From MED-G16 sp964467915 (GTDB lineage: Bacteria > Bacteroidota > Bacteroidia > Cytophagales > MED-G16), in assembly GCA_964467915.1 (NCBI GenBank), contig CAYXSW010000001.1:62001-126000 (forward strand): a stretch of 64,000 bases of DNA. Direction: 5' to 3'. Position 1 is the first letter of the stretch. Each line of letters opens with the position of its first letter. Below the pieces are notes generated by a model. The model had not been told where the DNA came from. It searched no databases and saw nothing but the letters and a program-made list of their open reading frames with translations. A program made the translations under genes and the position numbers. Below, one piece after another: positions 26,325-35,263 of the stretch.

Positions 26325-28266
26325 ATTTTATAGTTTAATAGCACTTTTCTGTTTCTTTTTGGTCTCTATATCTCACGCTCAAATATTAGAGCCAATAAAA
26401 TGGGATATCAGTATTGATAGTTCTGATCACGAATCAAACAACTTATTCAATTTTATCTTTAAACCAACAACCGAGGTTGGTTGGTATATATATTCTAGCG
26501 ACAATGATCCAAATAGTGGACCCCGAACTGAGTTTGAGTTTAATGCAAATAAAACCTACACGCTTAATGGTGACGTTATTCCAATAAATGTTAAAACAAA
26601 GTTTGATGAGGTTTGGGGTTCTGATGTTCGATATTTAGATAATACAGGATATTTTTCACAGGCCATAAAACCAGTTGGTGATAATATCTCTGTAAGTGGA
26701 TACATATCTTATCAAGTCTGTTCAGAAATTGAAAAAATGTGTATACCACTAGAAAAAGATTTTATTTTTTTTAATGATTCCCCCACAGAGACACTTGTCT
26801 ATAAAGAAGAAATTTTAAGTTTTGAAGAAGAAAAGTCTTTAGTGTCTTTTATGCTGGTCTCTTTTTTTGCAGGCTTCTTAGCTATACTTACTCCTTGTGT
26901 TTTTCCAATGATACCTCTCACTGTGTCATATTTTACTAATAATAAAAGTGATAAAAAATCTTATTTTGACGCTATTTTTTTTGGCTTTTCAATTGTTTTT
27001 ATTTTCACCTTTTTAGGTGTTTTTTTGTCTGTACTAATGGGCCCTCAGTCTGCAAATGAGATAGCAACCTCTTGGCTACCAAATATTTTATTTTTTGTTT
27101 TATTTATTGCTTTTGGAATCTCATTAATTGGGTTTTATGAATTAACTCTACCCTCAAGTTTTATTACCTCAATTGATAAAAAGTCTCAGCAAGGGGGACT
27201 TGTTGGCATTTTCTTTATGGCTTTTACGTTGGTGTTGGTTTCTTTTTCTTGTATCGGGCCATTAGTTGGAAGTATATTAGTTCAGTCTGCCAGCGGATTA
27301 CAAATTAAACCAGCTCTCGGAATGCTTTCATTCTCTTTAGCCTTTGCCTTACCTTTTACTTTGTTAGCAATTTTTCCACAGAAATTAAAGAGTTTGCCTA
27401 AATCAGGAAACTGGATGGTGACATTAAGGATTATCTTGGGATTTGTTGTAATAGCTTTTTCACTCAAATTTTTAAGTGTAGTTGACAAGGCCTATCATTT
27501 CAATATTTTAAATAGAGACTTCTTTTTAATTATTTGGTCTTCTCTGTTTTTTATTTTAGCGTGTTATTTGTTAGGCTTTATGAAACTTTCTGATGGCTTC
27601 ATTAAAACAAAAAACTATAAAGTGAGAATTTTAGGAATCTTTTTTGTGTCTTTATCTTTATATTTTGTCAGTGGTTTGTTTGGCAATAGACTACCTTATT
27701 TTGCCGCTTATTTACCCCCAACACAACCTACATACATAGACATAAAAACATTTTCTCGTAAATCTTTTTTTGAAGATGAAGGACGAGAACTTTCATCAAA
27801 TGTTAAATATTCTGATATTTTAAAACTACCCCATAATCTTCAGGGCTTTTTTGATTATATACAAGCTTTAGGTTATGCAAGAAAAGTAAACAAACCGATA
27901 CTATTGGATTTTACTGGCCATGGGTGTGTAAACTGTCGAGACATCGAATCAAGAGTTTGGCCTGATGAGAGAGTTAGAAATTATCTAAACAACAAATATG
28001 TATTATTATCTCTGTATGTTGATGACAAGACAGAGTTACCAAGTTCAGACTGGTACACATCAAAATATGATTCTAAAATCAAAAAAACAATAGGCAAACA
28101 AAATGCTGATTTTCAAATAACAAGATTTAATAATAACGCACAACCCTTTTATGTGATATTAGATCCTTTTTCTGAAAAGATTATTTACAAACCATGGGGA
28201 TATGAACTAAACATCGATAAATATTTGTATCACTTAGAAAATGGAATTGAAATTTTTTATGATTAA
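26314..28266 (+). CDS. dsbD: Thiol:disulfide interchange protein DsbD
   Basis: A 650-aa inner-membrane electron conduit that carries reducing power from cytoplasmic thioredoxin to periplasmic thiols. Three domains are visible. After a signal peptide comes an immunoglobulin-like N-terminal domain with a C-x6-C pair (VCSEIEKMC). The central CcdA-like membrane domain has about eight helices and the cysteines in TPCVFPMIPLT and FSCIGPLVGS. The C-terminal thioredoxin-like domain has the CVNC redox motif in TGHGCVNCRDIE. ATG 26314 is preferred over a TTG just upstream. It should supply reductant for cytochrome c maturation (ccm genes at 56350-60727). Confidence 0.95.
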   Translation: MKNRFYSLIALFCFFLVSISHAQILEPIKWDISIDSSDHESNNLFNFIFKPTTEVGWYIYSSDNDPNSGPRTEFEFNANKTYTLNGDVIPINVKTKFDEVWGSDVRYLDNTGYFSQAIKPVGDNISVSGYISYQVCSEIEKMCIPLEKDFIFFNDSPTETLVYKEEILSFEEEKSLVSFMLVSFFAGFLAILTPCVFPMIPLTVSYFTNNKSDKKSYFDAIFFGFSIVFIFTFLGVFLSVLMGPQSANEIATSWLPNILFFVLFIAFGISLIGFYELTLPSSFITSIDKKSQQGGLVGIFFMAFTLVLVSFSCIGPLVGSILVQSASGLQIKPALGMLSFSLAFALPFTLLAIFPQKLKSLPKSGNWMVTLRIILGFVVIAFSLKFLSVVDKAYHFNILNRDFFLIIWSSLFFILACYLLGFMKLSDGFIKTKNYKVRILGIFFVSLSLYFVSGLFGNRLPYFAAYLPPTQPTYIDIKTFSRKSFFEDEGRELSSNVKYSDILKLPHNLQGFFDYIQALGYARKVNKPILLDFTGHGCVNCRDIESRVWPDERVRNYLNNKYVLLSLYVDDKTELPSSDWYTSKYDSKIKKTIGKQNADFQITRFNNNAQPFYVILDPFSEKIIYKPWGYELNIDKYLYHLENGIEIFYD

Positions 28267-29485
28267 TAGATTTATTTTATTTATTCTTTTTTTTTGTCTT
28301 ATATCCTGCGATAAGAATAAAAACAAGTTCTTAGAAAAGAATACTAGTGAAGAAGTAATGCTTCAAGAAAAAGAAATTTTACCTACAGAGTTTCGATATG
28401 GAATAAATTTAGATTCGTTCTCATACACAACTAAAAAAATCAGATGGGGGCAAAGTTTTTCTGATATTTTATCAAAAAATGGGGTTTCAAATAAAGTTGT
28501 CTACGAAGCTTCTCAAAAATCAAAAGGAGTGTTTAATTTAAGAAACCTTAAGAAAGGAAAAGAATATTCTTTATTTTTTAAAAATGGAAGAAAGATACCT
28601 TCATATTTCATTTATGAGTCTAGTAAGTACGATTACATTTTATGTAAATTAGATGTCCCTATTTCTTTTGAAAAAATAAGTAAACCTATAATTTATAAAG
28701 AAAAAAAAATATCTGGAGAAATTAATTCAAGCCTATACCTAAGTTTTTCAGACAACAATTATCCTCTCGACTTAGTTAATTTAATGGTTGATGTTTATGC
28801 TTGGCAGGTTGATTTTTTTAGAATAATGCCTGGAGATAAATACACAATAATTTATGTTGAAGAAATCATTGACAATAAAGTGGTTGGTGTCCAACAAATA
28901 AAGGCCGCAAAACTTATTCATAATAACAACACTTATTATTCCATAAACTATGATCAAGGATTTGGAAATGATTTTTTTGATGAACAAGGTAAGAGCTTAA
29001 GAAAAACATTTTTAAGGGCACCTCTTAATTTCTATAGAATATCATCAAAATTTCAAAAAAAAAGGTTTCATCCTGTTCTAAAAAGATATAGAGACCACTT
29101 AGGAACCGATTACGCAGCCCCAAGAGGCACACCAATTATGAGCGTGGCTGATGGTAAAATTATTGAAGCGCGTTACGGAAGAAACAATGGAAATTATGTT
29201 AAGATTAAACATAATAATATATATACAACCCAATACCTTCACATGTCAAGATTTGGAAAGGGAATTAAAAAAGGAAAAACAATAAAACAAGGAGAAGTTA
29301 TTGGATACGTTGGCTCTACTGGCTTAGCTACAGGACCTCATGTGTGTTTTAGATTTTGGAGAAACGGAAGACAGGTGGACCCTTATAAACAAAATGATTT
29401 ACCAGAAGGAGATCCTATATTGAAAGATCATGAAAACGCTTTTCAATATGTAAAAGAAAAATATGTTGAGAGGCTGAAGGGGTAA
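28259..29485 (+). CDS. M23 family metallopeptidase lipoprotein
   Basis: A 408-aa envelope protein with a C-terminal LytM/peptidase M23 domain that should cut peptidoglycan cross-links or regulate amidases. Start is ATG 28259, which gives a lipoprotein signal with lipobox LISC (Cys17) and an 8-base overlap with dsbD; an in-frame ATG 18 bases upstream is less likely. The N-terminal 250 residues resemble the OapA/LysM-like and coiled regions of MepM-type enzymes. Metal-site residues are His280 and Asp284 (HLGTDY) and His328 (YLHMSRF). The final motif is GPHVCFRF, so the usual HxH reads HxC (His361, Cys363). Related flavobacterial sequences share this as far as I recall. Confidence 0.9.
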   Translation: MINRFILFILFFCLISCDKNKNKFLEKNTSEEVMLQEKEILPTEFRYGINLDSFSYTTKKIRWGQSFSDILSKNGVSNKVVYEASQKSKGVFNLRNLKKGKEYSLFFKNGRKIPSYFIYESSKYDYILCKLDVPISFEKISKPIIYKEKKISGEINSSLYLSFSDNNYPLDLVNLMVDVYAWQVDFFRIMPGDKYTIIYVEEIIDNKVVGVQQIKAAKLIHNNNTYYSINYDQGFGNDFFDEQGKSLRKTFLRAPLNFYRISSKFQKKRFHPVLKRYRDHLGTDYAAPRGTPIMSVADGKIIEARYGRNNGNYVKIKHNNIYTTQYLHMSRFGKGIKKGKTIKQGEVIGYVGSTGLATGPHVCFRFWRNGRQVDPYKQNDLPEGDPILKDHENAFQYVKEKYVERLKG

Positions 29486-29489
29486 CTTT

Positions 29490-30923
29490 TTAGAAAAACC
29501 CTTCTGCTTTCACCGCAACTTCTTTAATTACTTTAAATAAGAAATCAATGTCTTTTTTATCTCTTCTATGATTTACACAATTAATTCTTAACACATATTC
29601 TTTATTTATTTTTGTTCCTGAAAAGAATATCCTACCATCTTCTTCAATCATGTCTGTAATTTTCTTATTCATAAGAGAATCAGAAACATTTTTAATTTTG
29701 CTCTTGTATTTAAAACAAAATATTGAAAGTTCAGGAAAATGAAGCGGTACAAAAGAAGAGTCATTTTCTGCTATTTCATAGGCGTATCTGGCCATTGATA
29801 TATCGTTTTTTATTCCTTTTTTTATGTTTCTATATCCATATGTTTTTATTGTCATCCAAACTTTTAATGCCTTAAAATCTTTTGATAATTGTATGCTGTA
29901 ATTCATTAAATCATCTCTTTCTTTGTTTTCTATTCCACCAAGTAGGTACTCAGGGACAAAGCTAAATGTTTTTTTTAGTGCGTCTTTGTCTTTTACTATC
30001 ACACAAGCCACCTCAAAAGGAACAAACATCCACTTATGAGGATTGACTAATATTGAATCAGCTCTTTCTATTCCTTCGAAAACACTATTTAATTTTTTAA
30101 TGCTTGCGGCTGGCCCACCGTAGGCAGCATCAACCATAAACCAAAGGTTAAATTCATTACTTATTTTAGCTAATAATTTTAACGGGTCTACTGATCCGGT
30201 ATTTGTTGTCCCGGCTATACCAATAACTCCTATAGGTTGGTGTCCTTTTCTGATATCTTCTTTTATTGTTTTTGTAAGCAAATGGGTATCAATTTTAAAA
30301 TTTTTAGTTTTTATTTTAATTAGATTATTGGTTCCCAAACCAAGAACATCCATCGCCTTATCAATGCTGGAATGTGCTTCTTGTGACACATAGACTCTCA
30401 TTCTCTTGTTTCCATAAATTCCTTCTTTAGAAAGATTTGAGGCCCCTTTCATTTTTCGCATTACCGCAATATTCATAAGGTTAGCAACAGATCCACCACT
30501 TACTAGCACTCCACCGCTTTTCTTATGATTATAACCTATAAATTTAGAGATCCATTCTATTGTAATTTTTTCTATTTCACTATTTGCTGGAGCACTATGC
30601 CACTTTAAATTATTTTGATTCAACGCACTTTTTATAAACTCACCTAGTATTCCTATTTGATTTCCACCTCCGGTTATATACCCATAATAATTTGGGCTAG
30701 GATTAAAATTAGAATACTTTATGAGATTTTGGTTAAGGTGTTCTATGACCTCTGAAGGGTCGGTTTTTTTGTTTTTAGTATTTATTTTAAATGTCTTTCT
30801 TATTTCTTTTGGTGAACTGTTATTATATATTTTTTTTCCTCTTAAATTATTTGAGTACCAATCTTCAATCATTCTATATGATTGGTCTAATAGTTTACTA
30901 AACTTTTTGTTTGAAAAATCCAC
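29490..30923 (-). CDS. PLP-dependent group II amino acid decarboxylase
   Basis: A 477-aa aspartate aminotransferase-fold enzyme of the aromatic-L-amino-acid decarboxylase/glutamate decarboxylase family. The cofactor site is intact: His184 (EAHSSIDKA) stacks on PLP, Asp265 (VDAAYGG) binds the pyridine nitrogen, and Lys297 (NPHKWMF) forms the Schiff base. Start is GTG at 30923, one base after the cupin stop. The substrate (aromatic amino acid, Glu, diaminobutyrate or other) cannot be settled by eye. It is the last gene of a three-gene run behind an MBL-fold hydrolase and a cupin. Confidence 0.88.
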   Translation of the reverse strand: MDFSNKKFSKLLDQSYRMIEDWYSNNLRGKKIYNNSSPKEIRKTFKINTKNKKTDPSEVIEHLNQNLIKYSNFNPSPNYYGYITGGGNQIGILGEFIKSALNQNNLKWHSAPANSEIEKITIEWISKFIGYNHKKSGGVLVSGGSVANLMNIAVMRKMKGASNLSKEGIYGNKRMRVYVSQEAHSSIDKAMDVLGLGTNNLIKIKTKNFKIDTHLLTKTIKEDIRKGHQPIGVIGIAGTTNTGSVDPLKLLAKISNEFNLWFMVDAAYGGPAASIKKLNSVFEGIERADSILVNPHKWMFVPFEVACVIVKDKDALKKTFSFVPEYLLGGIENKERDDLMNYSIQLSKDFKALKVWMTIKTYGYRNIKKGIKNDISMARYAYEIAENDSSFVPLHFPELSIFCFKYKSKIKNVSDSLMNKKITDMIEEDGRIFFSGTKINKEYVLRINCVNHRRDKKDIDFLFKVIKEVAVKAEGFF

Positions 30924-30924
30924 G

Positions 30925-31251
30925 TTACTTATTTTTATACTCTTCTCTGGGTGGAGTAAAAATATCTATTAACTCACATTCGGTAAGTGCTTTTCCAGAG
31001 TGATTGACATTAGACGGTATAATTATAACCTCATTTTCTTTTAACACTTCTTTTTTTGATTTAACTGTTAACTCAAACAACCCCTTTTTTACATAAAGGC
31101 ATTGTTCATGAAAATGATTGTGAAGAGGAACTGTTGCGTTTTTTTTTACACTCCAAAAGGCTAAGCTCATTTTATTTCCATGAATAAACTTCCCTAGGAA
31201 GCCAGGTATTATTTCATTTTCTGAAATTTTATTTAGTTTATTTATTTTCAT
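30925..31251 (-). CDS. Small cupin-domain protein
   Basis: A 108-aa single-domain cupin. The first cupin motif is PLHNHFHEQCLYVKKG, with metal-ligand candidates His44, His46 and Glu49; the second motif has His84 in PSNVNHSG. Such proteins are metal-dependent isomerases, dioxygenases or small-molecule sensors. It overlaps the MBL-fold gene by 14 bases and is followed after one base by the decarboxylase, so the three are one operon and may act on one compound. No specific reaction can be named. Confidence 0.85.
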   Translation of the reverse strand: MKINKLNKISENEIIPGFLGKFIHGNKMSLAFWSVKKNATVPLHNHFHEQCLYVKKGLFELTVKSKKEVLKENEVIIIPSNVNHSGKALTECELIDIFTPPREEYKNK

Positions 31252-32128
31252 GTTTTTTGTGCCAATATCTTTTTATTCCAGACACACTCATATACGGTGG
31301 GTTTGCGGCAAAGTATTGATCAATTAATTTTTTTTCTATTTTTTCTTTTTTTAATTCACTTAAAACGTATTCATTAAATTTAGTTGTTAATAGACTATTG
31401 GTTCTATACTTTAAACTATTAATCTTAATCCAATCAAACCATAGTTTTAAAGTTTTTCTTAGTTCACCAAAATGGACTTTAATATTGTGGTGCTCTCCAA
31501 AATGAGTTAAATACAACTTCTCTGGTTTTTCTTTCTCAATAGTTTTTATACTTTTCTCCCATAACTCTAAATTTATATCGGGCGGAGGGCAAGCTGGCAT
31601 CACTGGGCCGTTTTCTATTTTAGCTCCAGCCACATCTCCTGTAAAAATTATATTATTAAGTTTCCACGCTATATGATGATTGGCGTGTCCAGGAGTATAT
31701 AATGCCTTGAAATTATAGTTGTCAATTTTTATGAACTCATTATCTTTTACTCTATAAATTCTTTTTGAGTCTATTTTCTCGACTTTACCCCATAATTTAT
31801 CCATTTTGTCTCCATAGATCCTAGTGGCAGAAGCAATAAGTTTTTCCGGATTTTCTAAGTGCGTGGCTCCTTTTGGGTGGACATATATATTTGCTCCGTT
31901 CTTAGCGAATCTCCATGCCCCACCTGAATGGTCTAAGTGTATATGTGTGACAAACACGTGTTTAATTTTATTAATGTCTTCACCTAATTCTAAAATTTTT
32001 TTTTCAATTTGAGAATATGAATTAGATGGCCCCGTCTCTACTAGGATAAGATTTGCCTCTGATTTTATTAAAAAACAAGCAACTGCTGATTTGAAACCTT
32101 GAAAATTTATATCAATAATTTTAATCAT
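31238..32128 (-). CDS. MBL-fold metallo-hydrolase
   Basis: A 296-aa metallo-beta-lactamase fold hydrolase. The binuclear zinc motif HxHxDH reads THIHLDHSGG (about 62-71), followed by His in PGHANHH, Asp in FTGDVAG and His in YLTHFGEHH. No signal peptide, so cytoplasmic. Overall layout resembles glyoxalase II-like or general MBL hydrolases with an extra C-terminal helical part (about 230-296). It starts the operon with the cupin and decarboxylase genes, and is divergent from the thioesterase gene with only 25 bases between starts. Substrate unknown. Confidence 0.88.
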   Translation of the reverse strand: MIKIIDINFQGFKSAVACFLIKSEANLILVETGPSNSYSQIEKKILELGEDINKIKHVFVTHIHLDHSGGAWRFAKNGANIYVHPKGATHLENPEKLIASATRIYGDKMDKLWGKVEKIDSKRIYRVKDNEFIKIDNYNFKALYTPGHANHHIAWKLNNIIFTGDVAGAKIENGPVMPACPPPDINLELWEKSIKTIEKEKPEKLYLTHFGEHHNIKVHFGELRKTLKLWFDWIKINSLKYRTNSLLTTKFNEYVLSELKKEKIEKKLIDQYFAANPPYMSVSGIKRYWHKKHENK

Positions 32129-32153
32129 ATTTACTAAAATTAATTAAGTATTT

Positions 32154-32651
32154 ATGTTATCAAAAAATTCACCTCAAATTTTTCAAGATTTTATGCCTGG
32201 AAACATCTGTTTCGGTTGTGGTAAAAACACCAAAAATGGCCTCCATGTAAAAAGTTTTTGGGATGGAAAAACGTCACTATGTGAATGGGAGCCAAAAAAT
32301 TATCATCAAGGTTGGCCCAAAATCATGAATGGCGGGATAATAGCTACAATAATAGATTGCCATTCGATGGGTACAGCAATGGCTTATGCTTTAAAACACG
32401 AGAAAAGGAGACTAGGGTCTTTGCCCGAATACAAATACGCAACAGGTATGCTGAGTGTGAAATATATTACCCCCACCCCTAACTTGCCAGTCAGGCTTAA
32501 AGCTTCCGTCATGTCATATTCAGATACAAAGGTTTTAATAGGATGTGAGTTAATACCTATAAAACTTGATAGGGTTACAGTGACGGCAGAAGTTGTAGCT
32601 TTTAGGGTTTATGATAGCAGTAAAGCAACGGACAATGAGTTTCAATCTTAA
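32154..32651 (+). CDS. PaaI-type hotdog-fold thioesterase
   Basis: A 165-aa hotdog-fold protein. The N-terminus has a CFGCGKNTKNGLH motif, then the characteristic central segment NGGIIATIIDCHSMGTA, in which the Asp at the helix start corresponds to the catalytic acidic residue of PaaI/4HBT thioesterases, and a following beta sheet (ATGMLSVKYITPTPN). It should hydrolyse an acyl-CoA thioester in the cytoplasm. It is a single gene between divergent and convergent neighbours, and its stop codon overlaps that of the ThuA gene by TTAA. Confidence 0.85.
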   Translation: MLSKNSPQIFQDFMPGNICFGCGKNTKNGLHVKSFWDGKTSLCEWEPKNYHQGWPKIMNGGIIATIIDCHSMGTAMAYALKHEKRRLGSLPEYKYATGMLSVKYITPTPNLPVRLKASVMSYSDTKVLIGCELIPIKLDRVTVTAEVVAFRVYDSSKATDNEFQS

Positions 32652-33397
32652 TTTTCAGAGACGTAAATAATTCCCCCTAAAAGCATTTTAATAAACCTCT
32701 CGTCCGCATAAACCTCACTCCTATGTCCTAACCCCGTATAAAACGATCTTCCTCCATCATACTCTTGAAACCAAGTGATGGGGTGATTTGTTCCGTTCTC
32801 CCCACCATTATAGCTTGACTCGTCCAAGCTAAGTAAAACATTTATATCAGGCTTTATATCTTTATAGTTATACCATTCATCAGTAATTTCCCAACTCTCA
32901 TCTAGGTGAGCAGTCGCAATATGTTTAAGGTTTGACGTGATAACTCTTGCCTTCTGAATTGCAGGGTGACTTTTAAAATATCCACCTACAAGCTTTCCGT
33001 ACCATTCCCAATCATATTCAGTGTCTGCAGCAGAGTGTATTCCAACATAACCACCCCCTGTCTTTATAAACTCTTCAATCATGGCTTGCTCTTCTTGGTT
33101 TAACACATCTAATGTCGTGCACAAGAAAACAATAACATCTGTTTTTTTTAATTCTTTTTTTGAAATAAACTTTGAACTGTTTGTGTGGGTAACATTAAAG
33201 TTGTTTTCAGAGCCAAGCTTTGTAATAAGCTGAGTTCCTTCTCTAATTGCATCGTGATGAACAAAACCTTGGGTTTCAGTTAAAATCAAAACGGTAAAGT
33301 TGCTATTACTTGATTTATATGTTTCTTTAATAAACTCTTTTACTTGTGTGCAGTTTATTAAACTTATAAGAAGAATTAGGGAAAGTTTTGAAATCAT
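32648..33397 (-). CDS. Exported ThuA-domain protein
   Basis: A 249-aa protein with a short signal segment (hydrophobic about 5-13; Cys at 16 in LINC suggests a lipoprotein). The rest is a ThuA (trehalose-utilisation-like) glutamine-amidotransferase fold domain: FTVLILTETQGFVHHDA, the YVGIHSAADTEYDWEWYG block, and the late GRSFYTGLGH segment. ThuA proteins are linked to carbohydrate metabolism but are biochemically poorly defined. Its neighbour at 34325 is a sugar isomerase-like protein, which fits a carbohydrate theme. Confidence 0.88.
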   Translation of the reverse strand: MISKLSLILLISLINCTQVKEFIKETYKSSNSNFTVLILTETQGFVHHDAIREGTQLITKLGSENNFNVTHTNSSKFISKKELKKTDVIVFLCTTLDVLNQEEQAMIEEFIKTGGGYVGIHSAADTEYDWEWYGKLVGGYFKSHPAIQKARVITSNLKHIATAHLDESWEITDEWYNYKDIKPDINVLLSLDESSYNGGENGTNHPITWFQEYDGGRSFYTGLGHRSEVYADERFIKMLLGGIIYVSEN

Positions 33398-33422
33398 TTT
33401 TAATGTTAACTTTATAAATATA

Positions 33423-34304
33423 ATGAAATTACAAGTTTTAATTCTGGTAGTTCTCTTGGGCTGTAATAATAATGCTATCGCCCCCTTCGAATATGAAGAG
33501 TGGAAAACAAAAAGAAAGTCTGCACTTTATGCTGAAGATGGATATTTAAATCTTGCTGGGCTATATCCAATTGAAGGCGGCACCTATACAATTGGCTCAG
33601 GTAAATATAATGACATAAAGTTTCCTGAAAGTTTCCCTGAAAATTTTGGAACAGTTTTAGTGCAAGACTCTATTATTAATTTTAATTTCAACGAACACGT
33701 ATACATGAATGACTCTATTGTATCTAAATTATTCAAATATAATTATTACAAAAAATCAAATAATTTTAAATATGGTCCTTTTGTTTGGTATGTTCACATG
33801 GATTCGGGAGTTAAAGGGCTCAGGCTTAGAAACATTCAACATCCGTTGTTAGATAATAATTTAAATATTGAGTTTTACCCTTATGACCCAAACATGATTA
33901 TAAAAGCAAAATACAAAAAGTATAATCAGCCAGTAATAAAAAAATTAAATAATATTCAAGGGGGGTTTTTTAATGACACTATTCCTGGGGTTATTCATTT
34001 TGCATTTAACAATGTGCAGCACACACTACAACCAACATTATCTTCTTCTGGTAAATTTTTTATTGTGTTTGGAGATAAGACGAATGGTAAAGAAACTTAT
34101 GGGGGAGGTAGATTTTTGTATCTTTTTCCTCCCGAAAAAGAAGAGGATTTAATTATTGATTTTAACAAAGCTTATAATCCTCCTTGTGTTTTTTCAACAT
34201 TTACAACTTGTCCAGTTCCATCAAAAGAAAATATTTTAACTTTTGAAGTTAATGCTGGGGAAAAAAAGTATAATGGAATTCTTTTTAGTAGTGTCTATCA
34301 ATAA
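33423..34304 (+). CDS. DUF1684 lipoprotein
   Basis: A 293-aa protein of the DUF1684 family. Start is ATG 33423; an open frame runs further upstream but would overlap the divergent ThuA gene and lacks a signal. From this start there is a lipoprotein signal with LLGC (Cys13). Family marks are the EEWKTKRKSALYAEDGYLNL block with GLYPIEGGTYTIG, and late conserved segments ETYGGGRFLYL, FNKAYNPPCVF and CPVPSKEN. DUF1684 has no established biochemical role. It is divergent from ThuA by 25 bases and followed by the sugar isomerase-like gene after 20. Confidence 0.85.
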   Translation: MKLQVLILVVLLGCNNNAIAPFEYEEWKTKRKSALYAEDGYLNLAGLYPIEGGTYTIGSGKYNDIKFPESFPENFGTVLVQDSIINFNFNEHVYMNDSIVSKLFKYNYYKKSNNFKYGPFVWYVHMDSGVKGLRLRNIQHPLLDNNLNIEFYPYDPNMIIKAKYKKYNQPVIKKLNNIQGGFFNDTIPGVIHFAFNNVQHTLQPTLSSSGKFFIVFGDKTNGKETYGGGRFLYLFPPEKEEDLIIDFNKAYNPPCVFSTFTTCPVPSKENILTFEVNAGEKKYNGILFSSVYQ

Positions 34305-34324
34305 TTTGTTATAAATTTAATGCA

Positions 34325-35263
34325 ATGTTAAGAAGAACTTTTATTCAAAAATCCCTTTTCTCTTTACCCTTAATTTCTTCGGGTTCGTTATATAGTTTTG
34401 ATAAAAACACATCTGATTTACAAATTGGACTTGCACAGTGGTCTTTTCATCGAACAATTCGATCCGGCAAATTAGATAACTTGGATTTTGCTAAAACAGC
34501 CAAGGAAAAGTTTGATATTAATGTTGTTGAATATGTAAATCAGTTTTTTTTTAATAAGGCAAAAGACTTAAGCTACTTGTCAGATATGAAAAGCAGAGCT
34601 CATGATGTTGGTGTTAAAAACTTATTGATTATGATAGATGACGAAGGCAGCTTAGGGGATTCCAATAAAAACAAAAGAAATAAAGCAATTGATAATCATA
34701 AAAAGTGGGTAGAGGCAGCAAGACACCTTGATTGTGATAACATTAGAGTTAACGCCCAGGGAGACGGAACTGAACTAGAGGTTTCTAAATTTGCATCTGA
34801 GTCTCTTTCAGTACTTGGTGAGTTTGCGAGTCCTTTTGATATTAATGTTATAGTAGAAAACCACGGGGGGTATTCCTCAAACGCAAAATGGTTAGTAGGC
34901 GTAATTAAAAATTCAGGCGTAAAAAACGTGGGGACGCTTCCTGATTTTGGAAACTTTTGTGTCAAATCAAAGCCTAATCAACTTTCGGACTGGGGAGGAT
35001 TAGATGGTTGTGCAGTCGAGTATGATAAATATTTAGGAGTTGAAGAAATGTTGCCTTATGCTAGGAGTGTAAGCGCAAAATCATTAAGCTTTGATAAGGA
35101 CGGAAATTCAGTTGAAATAGATTTTTATAAAATGATGAAAATAATTAAAAACTTTGGTTACAATGGGTGTATTTCTATAGAGTATGAGGGCACTAGTCAT
35201 TCTGAATCTGAAGGGATCATGTTAACAAAGAAGTTATTACAAAAAGCGTGGGATTCTGCCTAA
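34325..35263 (+). CDS. Exported sugar phosphate isomerase/epimerase-like TIM barrel
   Basis: A 312-aa protein with a twin-arginine-like N-terminus (LRRTFIQKS, then a hydrophobic stretch to about residue 22), suggesting folded export through Tat. The rest is an AP endonuclease 2/xylose isomerase-type TIM barrel: LQIGLAQWSFHR, VVEYVNQFF, VIVENHGGYSS and a late SIEYEGTSHSE, where Glu, Asp and His residues can bind a divalent metal. It probably isomerises or epimerises a sugar in the periplasm. Similar proteins often accompany ThuA-domain proteins in Bacteroidota. Stop codon overlaps the convergent EamA gene. Confidence 0.82.
   Translation: MLRRTFIQKSLFSLPLISSGSLYSFDKNTSDLQIGLAQWSFHRTIRSGKLDNLDFAKTAKEKFDINVVEYVNQFFFNKAKDLSYLSDMKSRAHDVGVKNLLIMIDDEGSLGDSNKNKRNKAIDNHKKWVEAARHLDCDNIRVNAQGDGTELEVSKFASESLSVLGEFASPFDINVIVENHGGYSSNAKWLVGVIKNSGVKNVGTLPDFGNFCVKSKPNQLSDWGGLDGCAVEYDKYLGVEEMLPYARSVSAKSLSFDKDGNSVEIDFYKMMKIIKNFGYNGCISIEYEGTSHSESEGIMLTKKLLQKAWDSA

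Noticed and set aside
33300..33422. Open frame extending the DUF1684 protein upstream
   Set aside because: It lies inside the divergent ThuA gene; the inner ATG at 33423 gives a proper lipoprotein signal.
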